Assembly: GCF_002224125.1 (NCBI RefSeq)
Contig: NZ_NCSM01000042.1
Location: forward strand, 124,001-188,000
Reading direction: 5' to 3'
Source of the DNA: Streptomyces sp. NBS 14/10
Lineage (GTDB): Bacteria; Actinomycetota; Actinomycetes; Streptomycetales; Streptomycetaceae
DNA length: 64,000 nucleotides
The position numbers and the translations under genes were made by a program. The notes below the pieces were generated by a model. It was not told where the DNA came from. It did no database searches and saw only the letters and a program-made list of their open reading frames with translations. Of this stretch, positions 44,046 to 52,936 are shown in pieces (the first letter of the stretch is position 1; each line of letters opens with the position of its first letter).

Positions 44046-46691
44046 ATGAACGCCGACCACACCGCTGTGCTCACCGTCGAGGGACGCCCGTACCGCTATC
44101 AGCCCCTGGACCGGATCCTGCCCTCCGTGGAGCTGGACGCGCTGCCGTACGCGGTGCGGGTGCTGCTGGAGAACGTGGCACGACGCTCTCCCCAGGCGCT
44201 GCCGGACATGGTGGCGCGGGCCCGCGCCGGAAGCGGAGTCGGCGAGGTGCCGGTGCATCCGAACCGGATCATGCTGCACGACACCACATGTCTCCCGGCC
44301 CTGGCCGACTTCGCGGCCATGCGCGACAGCGTCGCCGAACTCGGCGGGGACCCCGAACGGCTCCAGCCGTCGATCCCCGTGGACCTGACCGTGGACCACT
44401 CCGTGATCGTCGAGGAGTACGGCCGCGCCGACGCCGTCGAGCGCAACCTCCTGATCGACTTCCGCCGCAACGGCGAGCGGTACGAGATGGTGAAGTGGGC
44501 CGAGCGCAGCGTACGCAACTTCCGGGTGGTCCCGCCCGGCACCGGGATCATCCACCAGGTCAACATGGAGGCGCTGGCCCGGGTGGTGTGGATGTCGGAC
44601 CCGGAGGACGGCGGTCTGCCCTGGCTGCATCCGGACGTACTCGTCGCCACCGACAGCCACACCCCGATGATCAACGCCCTGGGCGTCGTCGGCTGGGGCG
44701 TTGGCGGCCTCGAAGGACAGGCCGCCATGCTCGGCGAACCGGTCACCATCCCCCACCCGGATGTGGTCGGCGTCCGGCTGACCGGCCGGCTGCGCCCCGG
44801 TGTCGGCGCCACCGATCTCGCGCTGACCCTCACCGAGCTGCTGCGCGCCACGGGCGTGGTGAACAAGTTCGTCGAGTTCTGCGGTGCCGGCGTCACCACG
44901 CTGGGCTGGGCCGAACGCGCCGCGGTGTCCAACATGGCGCCCGAGTACGGCGCGACCTGCGTCTACTTCCCGTACGACGACGAGACCGCCGCATATCTGC
45001 GGCTGAGCGGACGGGACGAGGAACACGTACGTCTCGTCGACGCCTATCTCACCGCCCAGGGCCTCAAGCGCACCGAAGACCGCCCCGTCCCCCGCTACGA
45101 CCAGCTGCTCGACCTCGATCTGGGCACCGTCGAGCCCAGCGTGGCCGGCCCGAACCTGCCACACCAGCGGCTGCCGCTGTACCGGGTCCCGGCCTCGTTC
45201 CGGCAGGCGGCGGGCCGTACGACCACCGCGGCCGGCACCTTCGGAGAACCGCTGCCCGACGGCCCGGTCGCCATCGCCGCCATCACCAGCTGCACCAACA
45301 CCGCCAACCCGGCCCTGATCGTGCAGGCGGGTCTGCTCGCCGAGCGGGCGGTCCGGGCGGGGCTGACCGCCAAGCCCTGGGTCAAGACGTCGCTCTCCCC
45401 CGGCTCACGGGTCGTCGAGGAGTATCTGCGCGAGGCCGGGCTGCTGCCCGCCCTGGAGCAGACCGGGTTCCATATCGTCGGCTTCGGCTGTATGACCTGC
45501 ATCGGCAACTCGGGCCCGCTGCACCCGGCGATGGAACACCTCGCGGAGGAGGGAGCGGCCGAGCCGGTGGCCGTCCTGTCCGGCAACCGCAACTTCGCGG
45601 GCCGGGTCAACCCGCGGATCTCCCTGTCGTATCTCGCCTCCCCGCCGCTGGTCGTCGCCTACGCCCTGGCCGGCTCGGTCCTGCACGACTTCGACCATGA
45701 GCCTTTGGGGACCGACCGCGAAGGCCGCCCCGTCCATCTCAAGGACCTGTGGCCCTCCGATGAGGACGTCGCCGCGTGTGTCGCGCGGTTCGTACGGCCG
45801 GAGATGTTCCGCGCCAACGCCGCGCGCATCCGGCAGGGCACCCGGGCCTGGCAGGAGATCGACGCACCCGGCGGCACCCGCTTCCCCTGGGCCCCGGAGT
45901 CGACGTATATCCGCCGCCCTCCGCATCTCACAGAGCTGTCCGCCCACCCGCCGGCCCACCTGAAGATCGACCGGGCCAGGGTCCTGCTGCTGCTCGGCGA
46001 CAACGTCACGACCGACCACATCTCCCCCGCGGGCGCCGTCCCCGCCCGCAGCGCGGCCGGACAGTGGCTCACCGAGCGCGGGGTCGCCCGCCGCGATCTC
46101 AACCAGTACTCCACGCGCCGCAGCAACCACGAGGTCATGCTGCGCGGCGCCTTCACCAACGCCGCAGTCACCAATCTGCTGCTCAACGCCCCCGACGCGC
46201 AGCCGGAACCCGGCGGCCGTGCGTACACGGCCGACGGCACCCGCGTCCTGCCCGTCCACCAGGCCGCGCCGACCTACCGGGAGGCGGGCTGCGACCTGGT
46301 CGTCGTCGCCGGCCGCAACTACGGGGCCGGCTCCAGCCGGGACTGGGCGGCCAAGGCCCAGGCCCTGCTGGGGGTGCGGGCGGTGATCGCCGAGTCGTAC
46401 GAACGCATCCACCGCTCCAATCTGATCGGCATGGGCGTTCTGCCGTTCGAGTTCGCCGAGGGCGACGACGCGTCGTCCCATCCCTTCACCAGCGAACAGG
46501 AGCTGTCCTTCGAAGGGCTCGACAGCCTGACCGTCGGCACCAACCGTGTCACCCTCCATCTGCGCGGCCCGGAAGCCGGCCATGCCACCGCGGTGCTACG
46601 GCTGCGGATCTTCTCCGGCCAGGAGCTGGACTACCTCCGGCACGGGGGCATCCTGCCGTACGTGGTCCGCCGCGCCCTCGCCACGTCATGA
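44046..46691 (+). CDS. aconitase-family hydratase (AcnA type), catabolic paralogue
   Basis: 881 residues from ATG 44046 (GGGGA before). All aconitase features are present: VATDSHTPMINALGVVGWGVGG, the iron-sulfur cysteines in TSCTNTANP and GFGCMTCIGNSG, and in the C-terminal swivel domain GRNYGAGSSRDWAAKA. Slightly shorter than the housekeeping AcnA usual in Streptomyces. Divergent from a carboxylate transporter and near RraA and lactonase genes, so a dedicated tricarboxylate (for example aconitate- or methylcitrate-like) substrate is likely. Confidence 0.92.
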   Translation: MNADHTAVLTVEGRPYRYQPLDRILPSVELDALPYAVRVLLENVARRSPQALPDMVARARAGSGVGEVPVHPNRIMLHDTTCLPALADFAAMRDSVAELGGDPERLQPSIPVDLTVDHSVIVEEYGRADAVERNLLIDFRRNGERYEMVKWAERSVRNFRVVPPGTGIIHQVNMEALARVVWMSDPEDGGLPWLHPDVLVATDSHTPMINALGVVGWGVGGLEGQAAMLGEPVTIPHPDVVGVRLTGRLRPGVGATDLALTLTELLRATGVVNKFVEFCGAGVTTLGWAERAAVSNMAPEYGATCVYFPYDDETAAYLRLSGRDEEHVRLVDAYLTAQGLKRTEDRPVPRYDQLLDLDLGTVEPSVAGPNLPHQRLPLYRVPASFRQAAGRTTTAAGTFGEPLPDGPVAIAAITSCTNTANPALIVQAGLLAERAVRAGLTAKPWVKTSLSPGSRVVEEYLREAGLLPALEQTGFHIVGFGCMTCIGNSGPLHPAMEHLAEEGAAEPVAVLSGNRNFAGRVNPRISLSYLASPPLVVAYALAGSVLHDFDHEPLGTDREGRPVHLKDLWPSDEDVAACVARFVRPEMFRANAARIRQGTRAWQEIDAPGGTRFPWAPESTYIRRPPHLTELSAHPPAHLKIDRARVLLLLGDNVTTDHISPAGAVPARSAAGQWLTERGVARRDLNQYSTRRSNHEVMLRGAFTNAAVTNLLLNAPDAQPEPGGRAYTADGTRVLPVHQAAPTYREAGCDLVVVAGRNYGAGSSRDWAAKAQALLGVRAVIAESYERIHRSNLIGMGVLPFEFAEGDDASSHPFTSEQELSFEGLDSLTVGTNRVTLHLRGPEAGHATAVLRLRIFSGQELDYLRHGGILPYVVRRALATS

Positions 46692-46714
46692 ACGTTCCAT
46701 CCTCACCCATACAT

Positions 46715-46732
46715 CAACCGGTTAACCGGTTG
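46715..46732. promoter_or_regulatory. perfect 18-bp palindrome CAACCGGTTAACCGGTTG
   Basis: Fully symmetric and the best copy of an element found at 47686, 52007 and 52847. Unlike those, it lies between the 3' ends of two convergent genes, so its target is unclear. Confidence 0.75.
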
Positions 46733-46769
46733 CAGAGCCCCCTGGGAGGATCCGTTGCTCCCTACACCT

Positions 46770-47483
46770 TCACCGCCGCCCGCCGAGCCGAGCGCGCAGC
46801 CGACGGGTCGCCGAGTCCATATGGGCGTGCATGGCCGCCCGCGCCGCACGCGGGTTCTTGGCCCGTACGGCCTCCAGTACGGCGTCGTGCTCGCCGAGCC
46901 GCCCCTCCCCCGGCTTACGGATGTTCTGCCGGATCCACACCGCCACCAGCGCCTCCAGCCGGGCCTGGAGGCCGGCCAGGGCGCTGTTGTGCGAGGCCTG
47001 GGCCAGCGCCCGGTGGAAGGCCAGATCGGCCTCCAGATAGCGCTCGGGGTCGTCGTGTTCTGCCGCCATCTTGGCCAGATGGGCCTCCAGGGCGGTGACG
47101 TCGTTGTCCGTCCTGCGCAGGGCGGCCAGCTCCGCGAGGTCGACCTCCACGCACGCCCGCGCCTCCAGGAGCTCGTCCATGGTGTGGTCGCCCAGCATCA
47201 GCCCCCACTCCAGGACCTGCGGCAACAGGTCCGAGGTGGCGCCGCGCAGATAGGTGCCGTCGCCCTGCCGGATCTCCAGGAGCCCGAGCAGCGACAGGGA
47301 CTTGAGCGCTTCGCGCACGGCCGAGCGGCCCACGCCGAAGGTCTCCGCGAGCTCCCGCTCGGGCGGCAGCCGGTCACCGGCCTTGAGCTGGCCCGACACC
47401 AGCAGATGATCCAGCAGGCGGCGCGCCACCTCCACCGCGGGAGCCTGCGGCTCCTCCCGTTCGATCCGTGCCAGCCCGGCCAT
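46770..47483 (-). CDS. FadR-type GntR regulator A
   Basis: 237 residues from ATG 47483 (GGGGAGG eight bases before; a GTG at 47546 is in frame). GntR winged helix at about 15-75 (ELAETFGVGRSAVREALKSLSLLGLLEIRQGDGTYLRG) and an FCD domain with the metal-binding His pattern (FHRALA...HDAVLEAV...HMDSA). It equals regulator B (52079) in length and is similar throughout. Divergent from the ABC transporter operon. Confidence 0.9.
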   Translation of the reverse strand: MAGLARIEREEPQAPAVEVARRLLDHLLVSGQLKAGDRLPPERELAETFGVGRSAVREALKSLSLLGLLEIRQGDGTYLRGATSDLLPQVLEWGLMLGDHTMDELLEARACVEVDLAELAALRRTDNDVTALEAHLAKMAAEHDDPERYLEADLAFHRALAQASHNSALAGLQARLEALVAVWIRQNIRKPGEGRLGEHDAVLEAVRAKNPRAARAAMHAHMDSATRRLRARLGGRR

Positions 47484-47827
47484 GCCCGCAGCCTCCCCAA
47501 TCCGGTGGTCCCCCGGCGCGGCAGGACTGTCGCGCACGATCGACACCGTAACCCTCCGCGACCCCGATGCCGTACGCCCGGGGTCGCACGTCCGCCGCCC
47601 GGAAATCCCGGCACGATCTCCAGTCGATCCCCCGTCGAGCTCCGGTCGAGCTCCGGTCGACAGGAACCAACCTAGCGCAAATGGTTGACAGGTAGACCGG
47701 TTGCGGTCATCGTCTTCGAAACCAACGGGAGCAGCGCCGACGCCCTCACACCGGCGGATTCAGCCGCCGGGTTCGGTGCTCTCGACGCAGCTGACAGCGC
47801 CGTCGCGCCCATACGAGAAGAGCCCCC
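47484..47827. other. divergent intergenic region, regulator A / ABC operon
   Basis: No gene seen. It holds the degenerate operator at 47686-47703 and repeated GGTCGAG/CGGTCGA segments near 47636-47660. Promoters for both directions must lie here; none has clear -10/-35 boxes. Confidence 0.6.
47686..47703. promoter_or_regulatory. degenerate copy of the CCGGTTAACCGG operator
   Basis: TGACAGGTAGACCGGTTG: 13 of 18 positions match the palindrome at 46715, with the right half intact. It is 124 bp before the solute-binding lipoprotein gene. Confidence 0.5.
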
Positions 47828-49000
47828 ATGTTTTCCACCCGTTTCGGCCGCGTAGCCGCAGCGGAACCCGATCTCAGGCCGTCGCGCCGCGGCGTTCTGC
47901 GCGGCACCGCCGGCGCCTGCGCCCTCGCCGTCACCGGCGGCGCGCTCAGCGGCTGTACCACCACGGATGCGAACGCCGCCGCGCAGCCGAACCCCGGCTA
48001 CTACCCCGCCTCGTACGAGAAGATCGTCGACGCCTCGCGCCGCGAGAAGAAGCTCCTCATCTACTCGAACACCTCGCAGACCGCCTGGCAGCCGATCTTC
48101 GATGCCTTCACGGACCACTACCCGTGGCTGGCGGACATCCGGGCCACCAACCTCGGCAGCTCCGCCGTCTACGAGCGGTACTACAGCGAGGCCGCCACCG
48201 GCGGCTCCCCCGCCGACCTGCTGGTCTCCAACGGCGGACCCCTCTGGGGGGACTACGCCAAGCGCAAACTGGCCGCCGACTACACCTCGCCGGAGAAGGG
48301 CCACCTGCCGGACTGGGCCGAGATGATGTCCGGCGTCTGGGTGTTCTCCACCGACCCCGTGGTCGTCCTGTACAACCGCAAGACCCTCGACGCGTCCCAG
48401 TACCCCAAGGGCCTCGTCTCCCTGGCGGACATCGCCGAGGCCAAGCCGTCCCGCTTCCGCGGCAAGTTCGGCGTGTACGACCCCAGCAACGCCTACGGAT
48501 ACTCCACCAACCAGGGCTACACCAGCACGGTCGCGGGCGGCTGGGAGACCTTCGCCCGCATCCTGCCCTTCGCCCGGGCGGACCACTCGTCGGGCACGCT
48601 CGTGGAGAAGGTCGTCTCGGGCGAGTACGACGCCTCGTTCAACCTCAGCGGCGGTGTGGCCGTACCGGCCGCCGAGGGCAGCGGCGGCCTGCTCGGCTGG
48701 TCGTACTGCGCCGAGGGGACCGTCGTCGTCCCCCGTGCGGCGTCGATCGTCAAAACGGCGCCGCACGCCAACGCCGCGCGCCTCTTCGTCGACTTCCTGC
48801 TCTCCGCCGAGGGCCAGGCCACGGTCGCCAAGGGCGGTCTGACGCCGTACCGGGAGGGCGTGGCGCAGGACGACACCGACAGCCTCCAGGACATCCGGCG
48901 CAAGCTCGGCTCCGACCGCGTGCACCTCTACCGCTACACCGAGGTGCCGGAGGAGACACAGGACAAGTACCTCGCGCGCTGGGAGAAGGCCATGGGCTGA
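47828..49000 (+). CDS. ABC solute-binding lipoprotein (AfuA/FbpA-like)
   Basis: 390 residues from ATG 47828. Signal with SRRGVLRGTAG (Tat-like) and lipobox LSGC. The mature domain is of the iron(III)/AEP/hexose-phosphate binding group (LLIYSNTSQTAWQPIFDAF, then STDPVVVLYNRKTL, then FLLSAEGQATVAKGGLTPYR). First gene of SBP-permease-ATPase. Shared operators with the tetronate genes suggest an acidic sugar as cargo rather than iron. Confidence 0.88.
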   Translation: MFSTRFGRVAAAEPDLRPSRRGVLRGTAGACALAVTGGALSGCTTTDANAAAQPNPGYYPASYEKIVDASRREKKLLIYSNTSQTAWQPIFDAFTDHYPWLADIRATNLGSSAVYERYYSEAATGGSPADLLVSNGGPLWGDYAKRKLAADYTSPEKGHLPDWAEMMSGVWVFSTDPVVVLYNRKTLDASQYPKGLVSLADIAEAKPSRFRGKFGVYDPSNAYGYSTNQGYTSTVAGGWETFARILPFARADHSSGTLVEKVVSGEYDASFNLSGGVAVPAAEGSGGLLGWSYCAEGTVVVPRAASIVKTAPHANAARLFVDFLLSAEGQATVAKGGLTPYREGVAQDDTDSLQDIRRKLGSDRVHLYRYTEVPEETQDKYLARWEKAMG

Positions 49001-49089
49001 CCCGCCCGCCCGTCACCCACCGCCCTTCGCCGCCGTCACCACCGGCACTGCCGGCAGCACCGGCATCGTCATCCTCGTACGGAGTCGCC

Positions 49090-50865
49090 ATGGCCACTCA
49101 GACACCCCCGGCGCCCACCCCGCCACGCACCTTGCGGGCGGGCGAGCTGGGCACACCGCACTACCGGCGCCTGTTCGGCGCCGGCCGTGAAGTCACCATC
49201 CACTGGCTGACGTTCCTCGTCACCGCCGCGCTCGTGCTCGCCCCGGTCCTCCCGATCCTCTACCAGTCGGTCCGCAACCAGCCGCTGTACGCCGCGGGCG
49301 GGGCTTTCACCCTGTCGAACTACGTCCACCTCTTCACCGAGGCGGAGTTCGGCACGATCATCCTCAACACCCTGCTCTTCGCCGTGCTGACCACGGTGTT
49401 CGCCCTCGCGATAGCCATCCCGATGGCGATCCTGCTGGAGCGGACGAAGTTCCCCGCGGCCCGGCTGATCGGCCAGGTGCTGCGCTGGCCGATCTACATC
49501 TCCCCGCTCGTCCTGGCCTTCGGCTGGATCGTGGTCTACGGCCCGGCCGGGTTTCTGACGACCGCGCTGCGCCAGGGCATGGGCTGGGTGCCGTGGAACC
49601 TCTACTCGCTGCCCGGTATGGCCTTCGTCGAGGCCGTCGCCCAGGTCCCCGTCGCGTATCTCTTCTGCGCCAACGCGCTCGCGGCGTCGGACACCTCGCT
49701 GGAGAACGCGGCCCGCACCGTGGGCGCTGGGCCGATGCGCATCCTGCGGTCCATCGTCGTCCCCATGCTGCGGCCGCCGGTGCTCTACGCCGGGCTGCTC
49801 ATCTTCGGCACGGCGGTCGAGACCCTTTCCATCCCGCTGATCCTCGGCCAACCGTCGGAGATCACCCTCTTCTCCAGCTTCCTCTACGAGCAGGGCATCG
49901 ACGCCGTCAGCCCGGACTACGGCCTCCTCGGCGCGGCCTCCACCTTCATGCTGGTGACCACCGTGGGCCTGGTCGTGGTGCAGGCGCGGCTGCTCAAGCA
50001 CGCCCAGCGGTTCGTCTCGGTGCGCGGCAAGGCGACCCGTTCGAACCTTCTGGACATCGGGGGCTGGAAATGGGCGGGCTTCGCCTTCGTGGGGGTGTAC
50101 ATCGTCTTCGGCGCCCTGCTGCCGATGATCGCGCTGATCATGCGCGCGTTCACCTCACTGCTCACCCCGCTGGTGAACCCGCTGAATCTGCTGACCCTCG
50201 ACAACTTCCGGCTGATCTTCTCCTACGCGCCCTACACCGAGTCGATCACCAACAGCATCACCGTGGCCTTCATCGGCGCGGTCGCCGTGACCGTGTTCGG
50301 CACCATCGTGGTCCTGGTGTCCCGCCGCTCCGACTTCCGGCTGGCCCGGCTGCTGGAGACCACCGCGCAGTCCCCGCACGCGGTGCCGGGGCTCATCATC
50401 GGCATCGGCTTCTTCTGGGCCTTCGCCTGGATGCCCGGCGGGGACGCGATCCGCGGCACGCTGCTCGCGCTGGTCATCGCCTTCGGGGTACGGGCCCTGC
50501 CGTCGGCGTACGGGGCCATCTCACCGGCGACCATGCAACTGGGCAGCGAGCTCGACAACGCCGCCCGGGTCGCCGGAGCCGACTGGTGGCGCACCGTCTC
50601 CCGGATCCTGCTGCGCCTGCTGGTGCCCGCGATGCTCGCCTCCTTCCTGCTCATCTGGACCCAGATGATCCGCGAGTACGCGCCCGCCATGTTCCTCGCG
50701 GGGGCCGAGTCCCAGGTCATCGGCACCACCGCCATCGATCTGTGGACCCAGGGCGAGACCGGCTCCGTCGCCGCGCTCGCCACCCTGCAGATCGCCGTCA
50801 CCGCCGTCGTCGCCGGCCTGGCCGGACTCCTGCTGAAGGGCAAGAAGGAGAAGAGCAATGCCTGA
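49090..50865 (+). CDS. ABC permease, fused double-domain
   Basis: 591 residues from ATG 49090 (GGAG before). Two permease domains in one chain, about six helices each, with two EAA-type loops (SLENAARTVGAGPMRILRSI and ELDNAARVAGADWWRTVSRI). This is the FbpB/ThiP-like arrangement, so one protein makes the whole channel. Overlaps the ATPase start by eight bases. Confidence 0.92.
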   Translation: MATQTPPAPTPPRTLRAGELGTPHYRRLFGAGREVTIHWLTFLVTAALVLAPVLPILYQSVRNQPLYAAGGAFTLSNYVHLFTEAEFGTIILNTLLFAVLTTVFALAIAIPMAILLERTKFPAARLIGQVLRWPIYISPLVLAFGWIVVYGPAGFLTTALRQGMGWVPWNLYSLPGMAFVEAVAQVPVAYLFCANALAASDTSLENAARTVGAGPMRILRSIVVPMLRPPVLYAGLLIFGTAVETLSIPLILGQPSEITLFSSFLYEQGIDAVSPDYGLLGAASTFMLVTTVGLVVVQARLLKHAQRFVSVRGKATRSNLLDIGGWKWAGFAFVGVYIVFGALLPMIALIMRAFTSLLTPLVNPLNLLTLDNFRLIFSYAPYTESITNSITVAFIGAVAVTVFGTIVVLVSRRSDFRLARLLETTAQSPHAVPGLIIGIGFFWAFAWMPGGDAIRGTLLALVIAFGVRALPSAYGAISPATMQLGSELDNAARVAGADWWRTVSRILLRLLVPAMLASFLLIWTQMIREYAPAMFLAGAESQVIGTTAIDLWTQGETGSVAALATLQIAVTAVVAGLAGLLLKGKKEKSNA

Positions 50866-51952
50866 GCTGGTCGTCGAGAATCTCAAGAAGTCCTTCGCCG
50901 GCAACTCCGTGCTGGAGGACATCAACTTCACCGTCGCCGACGGCGAGTTCTTCACCCTGCTGGGCCCGTCGGGCTGCGGCAAGTCCACCACCCTCGCCTG
51001 TGTGGCGGGCCTGGAACACCCCGATTCCGGCACCATACGCGTCGGTGACCGCGTGTTCTTCGACGGCGATCCGCGCTCCGCGGTGCCGCCGGAGGGCCGC
51101 AACCTGGGGCTGGTCTTCCAGTCGTACGCGCTGTGGCCGCATATGACCATCGCCGACAACCTCGCCCTGCCGCTGAAGCTGCGCAAGGTCTCCAAGGCCG
51201 AGCAGAAGCGCCTGATCGACGACGCGCTCGACAAGGTCGACATGCTGCATCTGCGCGACCGCTATCCGCATCAGCTCTCCGGCGGCCAGCAGCAGCGCGT
51301 CGCCCTCGCCCGCGGCATCGTCTACGCCCCGGGGGTACTGCTGCTGGATGAGCCGCTGTCCAACCTGGACGCCAAGATGCGTGACCAGGCCCGTATGTGG
51401 CTCAAGGCGCTGCAGCGCGAGGTCGGCATCACCACGGTGTATGTCACCCACGACCAGATCGAGGCCATGTCCCTGTCCGACCGGATCGCCGTGTTCATGC
51501 ACGGCCGCCTCCAGCAGGTGGGCACCCCGACCGAGATCTACGAGACCCCGGCCACCCCGGAGGTCGCGGGCTTCATCGGCCGGTGCAATCTGCTGGAGGG
51601 CCGGATCGACGGGGCTCCGGCGGAGGGCAGGACGGTCCGGGTCGAACTCGGCACGACCGGCCGCCACTTGGAGGTCGTACGGACGCAGGGCGTCAGGGAG
51701 GGCCAGAGCGCGACCGTGGGACTGCGCTCCGAACGCATCACGCTCGCCGAGCGGGCGGATGTGGCCGGGGACGGGGTCAATGTGCTCCGGGCGGAGATCA
51801 GGCAGTGTTCCTACACGGGAGCCCGCTTCGAGTACCAACTCGCCGTCGGCGACCTCGACATCCACGCCGAGAGCTCCATCCGCCACGAGGGACACGAGAT
51901 CAATCTGCTCATCCGGCCCGAGGACTGCCTCCTCTACCCGGTGGCGGGCTGA
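50858..51952 (+). CDS. ABC transporter ATP-binding protein
   Basis: 364 residues from ATG 50858. Walker A GPSGCGKST, Q-loop FQSYALWPHM, signature LSGGQQQRVALARG, Walker B VLLLDEPLSNLD and switch His (VTHDQIEA), followed by a C-terminal TOBE-type regulatory domain from about 240. Energises the fused permease upstream. Confidence 0.95.
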   Translation: MPELVVENLKKSFAGNSVLEDINFTVADGEFFTLLGPSGCGKSTTLACVAGLEHPDSGTIRVGDRVFFDGDPRSAVPPEGRNLGLVFQSYALWPHMTIADNLALPLKLRKVSKAEQKRLIDDALDKVDMLHLRDRYPHQLSGGQQQRVALARGIVYAPGVLLLDEPLSNLDAKMRDQARMWLKALQREVGITTVYVTHDQIEAMSLSDRIAVFMHGRLQQVGTPTEIYETPATPEVAGFIGRCNLLEGRIDGAPAEGRTVRVELGTTGRHLEVVRTQGVREGQSATVGLRSERITLAERADVAGDGVNVLRAEIRQCSYTGARFEYQLAVGDLDIHAESSIRHEGHEINLLIRPEDCLLYPVAG

Positions 51953-52006
51953 TCCGCGTCTGCCCGCCGGCGGGGGCCGGGCGCGGCGTCCGGCCCCCTC
52001 ATTGGC

Positions 52007-52024
52007 CAACCGGTTAACCGGATT
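52007..52024. promoter_or_regulatory. CCGGTTAACCGG operator before regulator B
   Basis: CAACCGGTTAACCGGATT, 16 of 18 matching the palindrome at 46715, located 55 bp upstream of the regulator B start. Suggests autoregulation. Confidence 0.7.
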
Positions 52025-52078
52025 GGCCCATAGGTCATAGAATTCAGCCATCACGTCATGACAGAAGTGAGGAATTCA

Positions 52079-52792
52079 ATGGCCGAACTCGCCAGGATCA
52101 CGGTCGAGCCGCGGGAGCCGCTGGCCGCCGAGGTGTCCCGCCGCCTGATCGAGTATCTGATGTCAGGCGAGGTGCAGCCGGGCGACCGCATCCCCTCCGA
52201 GCGGCAGCTCACCGAGATGCTGGGGGTGAACCGGCCCACCGTGCGCGAGGCGATCAAGTCGCTGGGCTTCCTCGGCCTGCTGGAGATCCGCCAGTCCAGC
52301 GGGACGTACTTCCGGGGCACCGACTCCGCCGTGCTCTACCGCCTGTTCGAACTGGGCCTGGTGCTCGGCGAGCGGGGCGCCCGGGACATGGTGCGGGCCC
52401 GCGCGGAGCTCGAGGTCGTCGTGGCGGGCCTGGCCGCACAGGCCCGTGACAGTTCGGGCGTCGAGCTGCTGCGCGCCCGGCTGGCCGCCATGCGGGAGTG
52501 CCCGGACGAGGCGTTCCCCGAGGCGGACACGGCCTTCCACGCGGCACTGGCGGAGCTGGCCGGCAACACGGTGCTGCGGGACATGCTCAAGGGCATGCGG
52601 GCGATGATCCAGCGCGGCTGGGTGCAGCGCACCGGCGCCGTACGGTCCCGGGAGGTGGCCTACGCCGACCATGTGCCCATCTTCGAAGCGGTCGAGAAGG
52701 GTGACACCGAGGCCGCCCGCGCGGCGATGGCCCGGCACATGGACGGGGCGTCCCAGCGACTGATGGAAGCCCTCGAACAGCGCCAGGCATAG
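52079..52792 (+). CDS. FadR-type GntR regulator B
   Basis: 237 residues from ATG 52079, chosen for GTGAGGA seven bases upstream; ATG 52058 is in frame without such a site. Winged helix (QLTEMLGVNRPTVREAIKSLGFLGLLEIRQSSGTYFRG) and FCD effector domain (FHAALAEL...HVPIFEAV...HMDGA). A paralogue of regulator A; it probably binds the nearby CCGGTTAACCGG elements and responds to an intermediate of the downstream pathway. Confidence 0.9.
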   Translation: MAELARITVEPREPLAAEVSRRLIEYLMSGEVQPGDRIPSERQLTEMLGVNRPTVREAIKSLGFLGLLEIRQSSGTYFRGTDSAVLYRLFELGLVLGERGARDMVRARAELEVVVAGLAAQARDSSGVELLRARLAAMRECPDEAFPEADTAFHAALAELAGNTVLRDMLKGMRAMIQRGWVQRTGAVRSREVAYADHVPIFEAVEKGDTEAARAAMARHMDGASQRLMEALEQRQA

Positions 52793-52846
52793 CCGGTTCA
52801 GGGGCCGCCGGACACGTTCCAGCGGCCCTCGGCATTCCCATAAGAT

Positions 52847-52864
52847 CAACCGGTTGACCGGTTG
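52847..52864. promoter_or_regulatory. CCGGTTGACCGG operator before the tetronate operon
   Basis: CAACCGGTTGACCGGTTG, 17 of 18 matching the palindrome, 73 bp upstream of the first gene of the five-gene catabolic operon. Confidence 0.75.
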
Positions 52865-52936
52865 ACCAGATACTTCTAGAGTGGCGGCACGGGACCCTTC
52901 CCGGTCCCCGTCTACCGGAAGAGGTAAGAACCCCCG

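Noticed and set aside
44046..46691. Housekeeping TCA-cycle aconitase
   Set aside because: Family is right, but length, divergent carboxylate transporter and local regulator fit a specialised paralogue better; not excluded.
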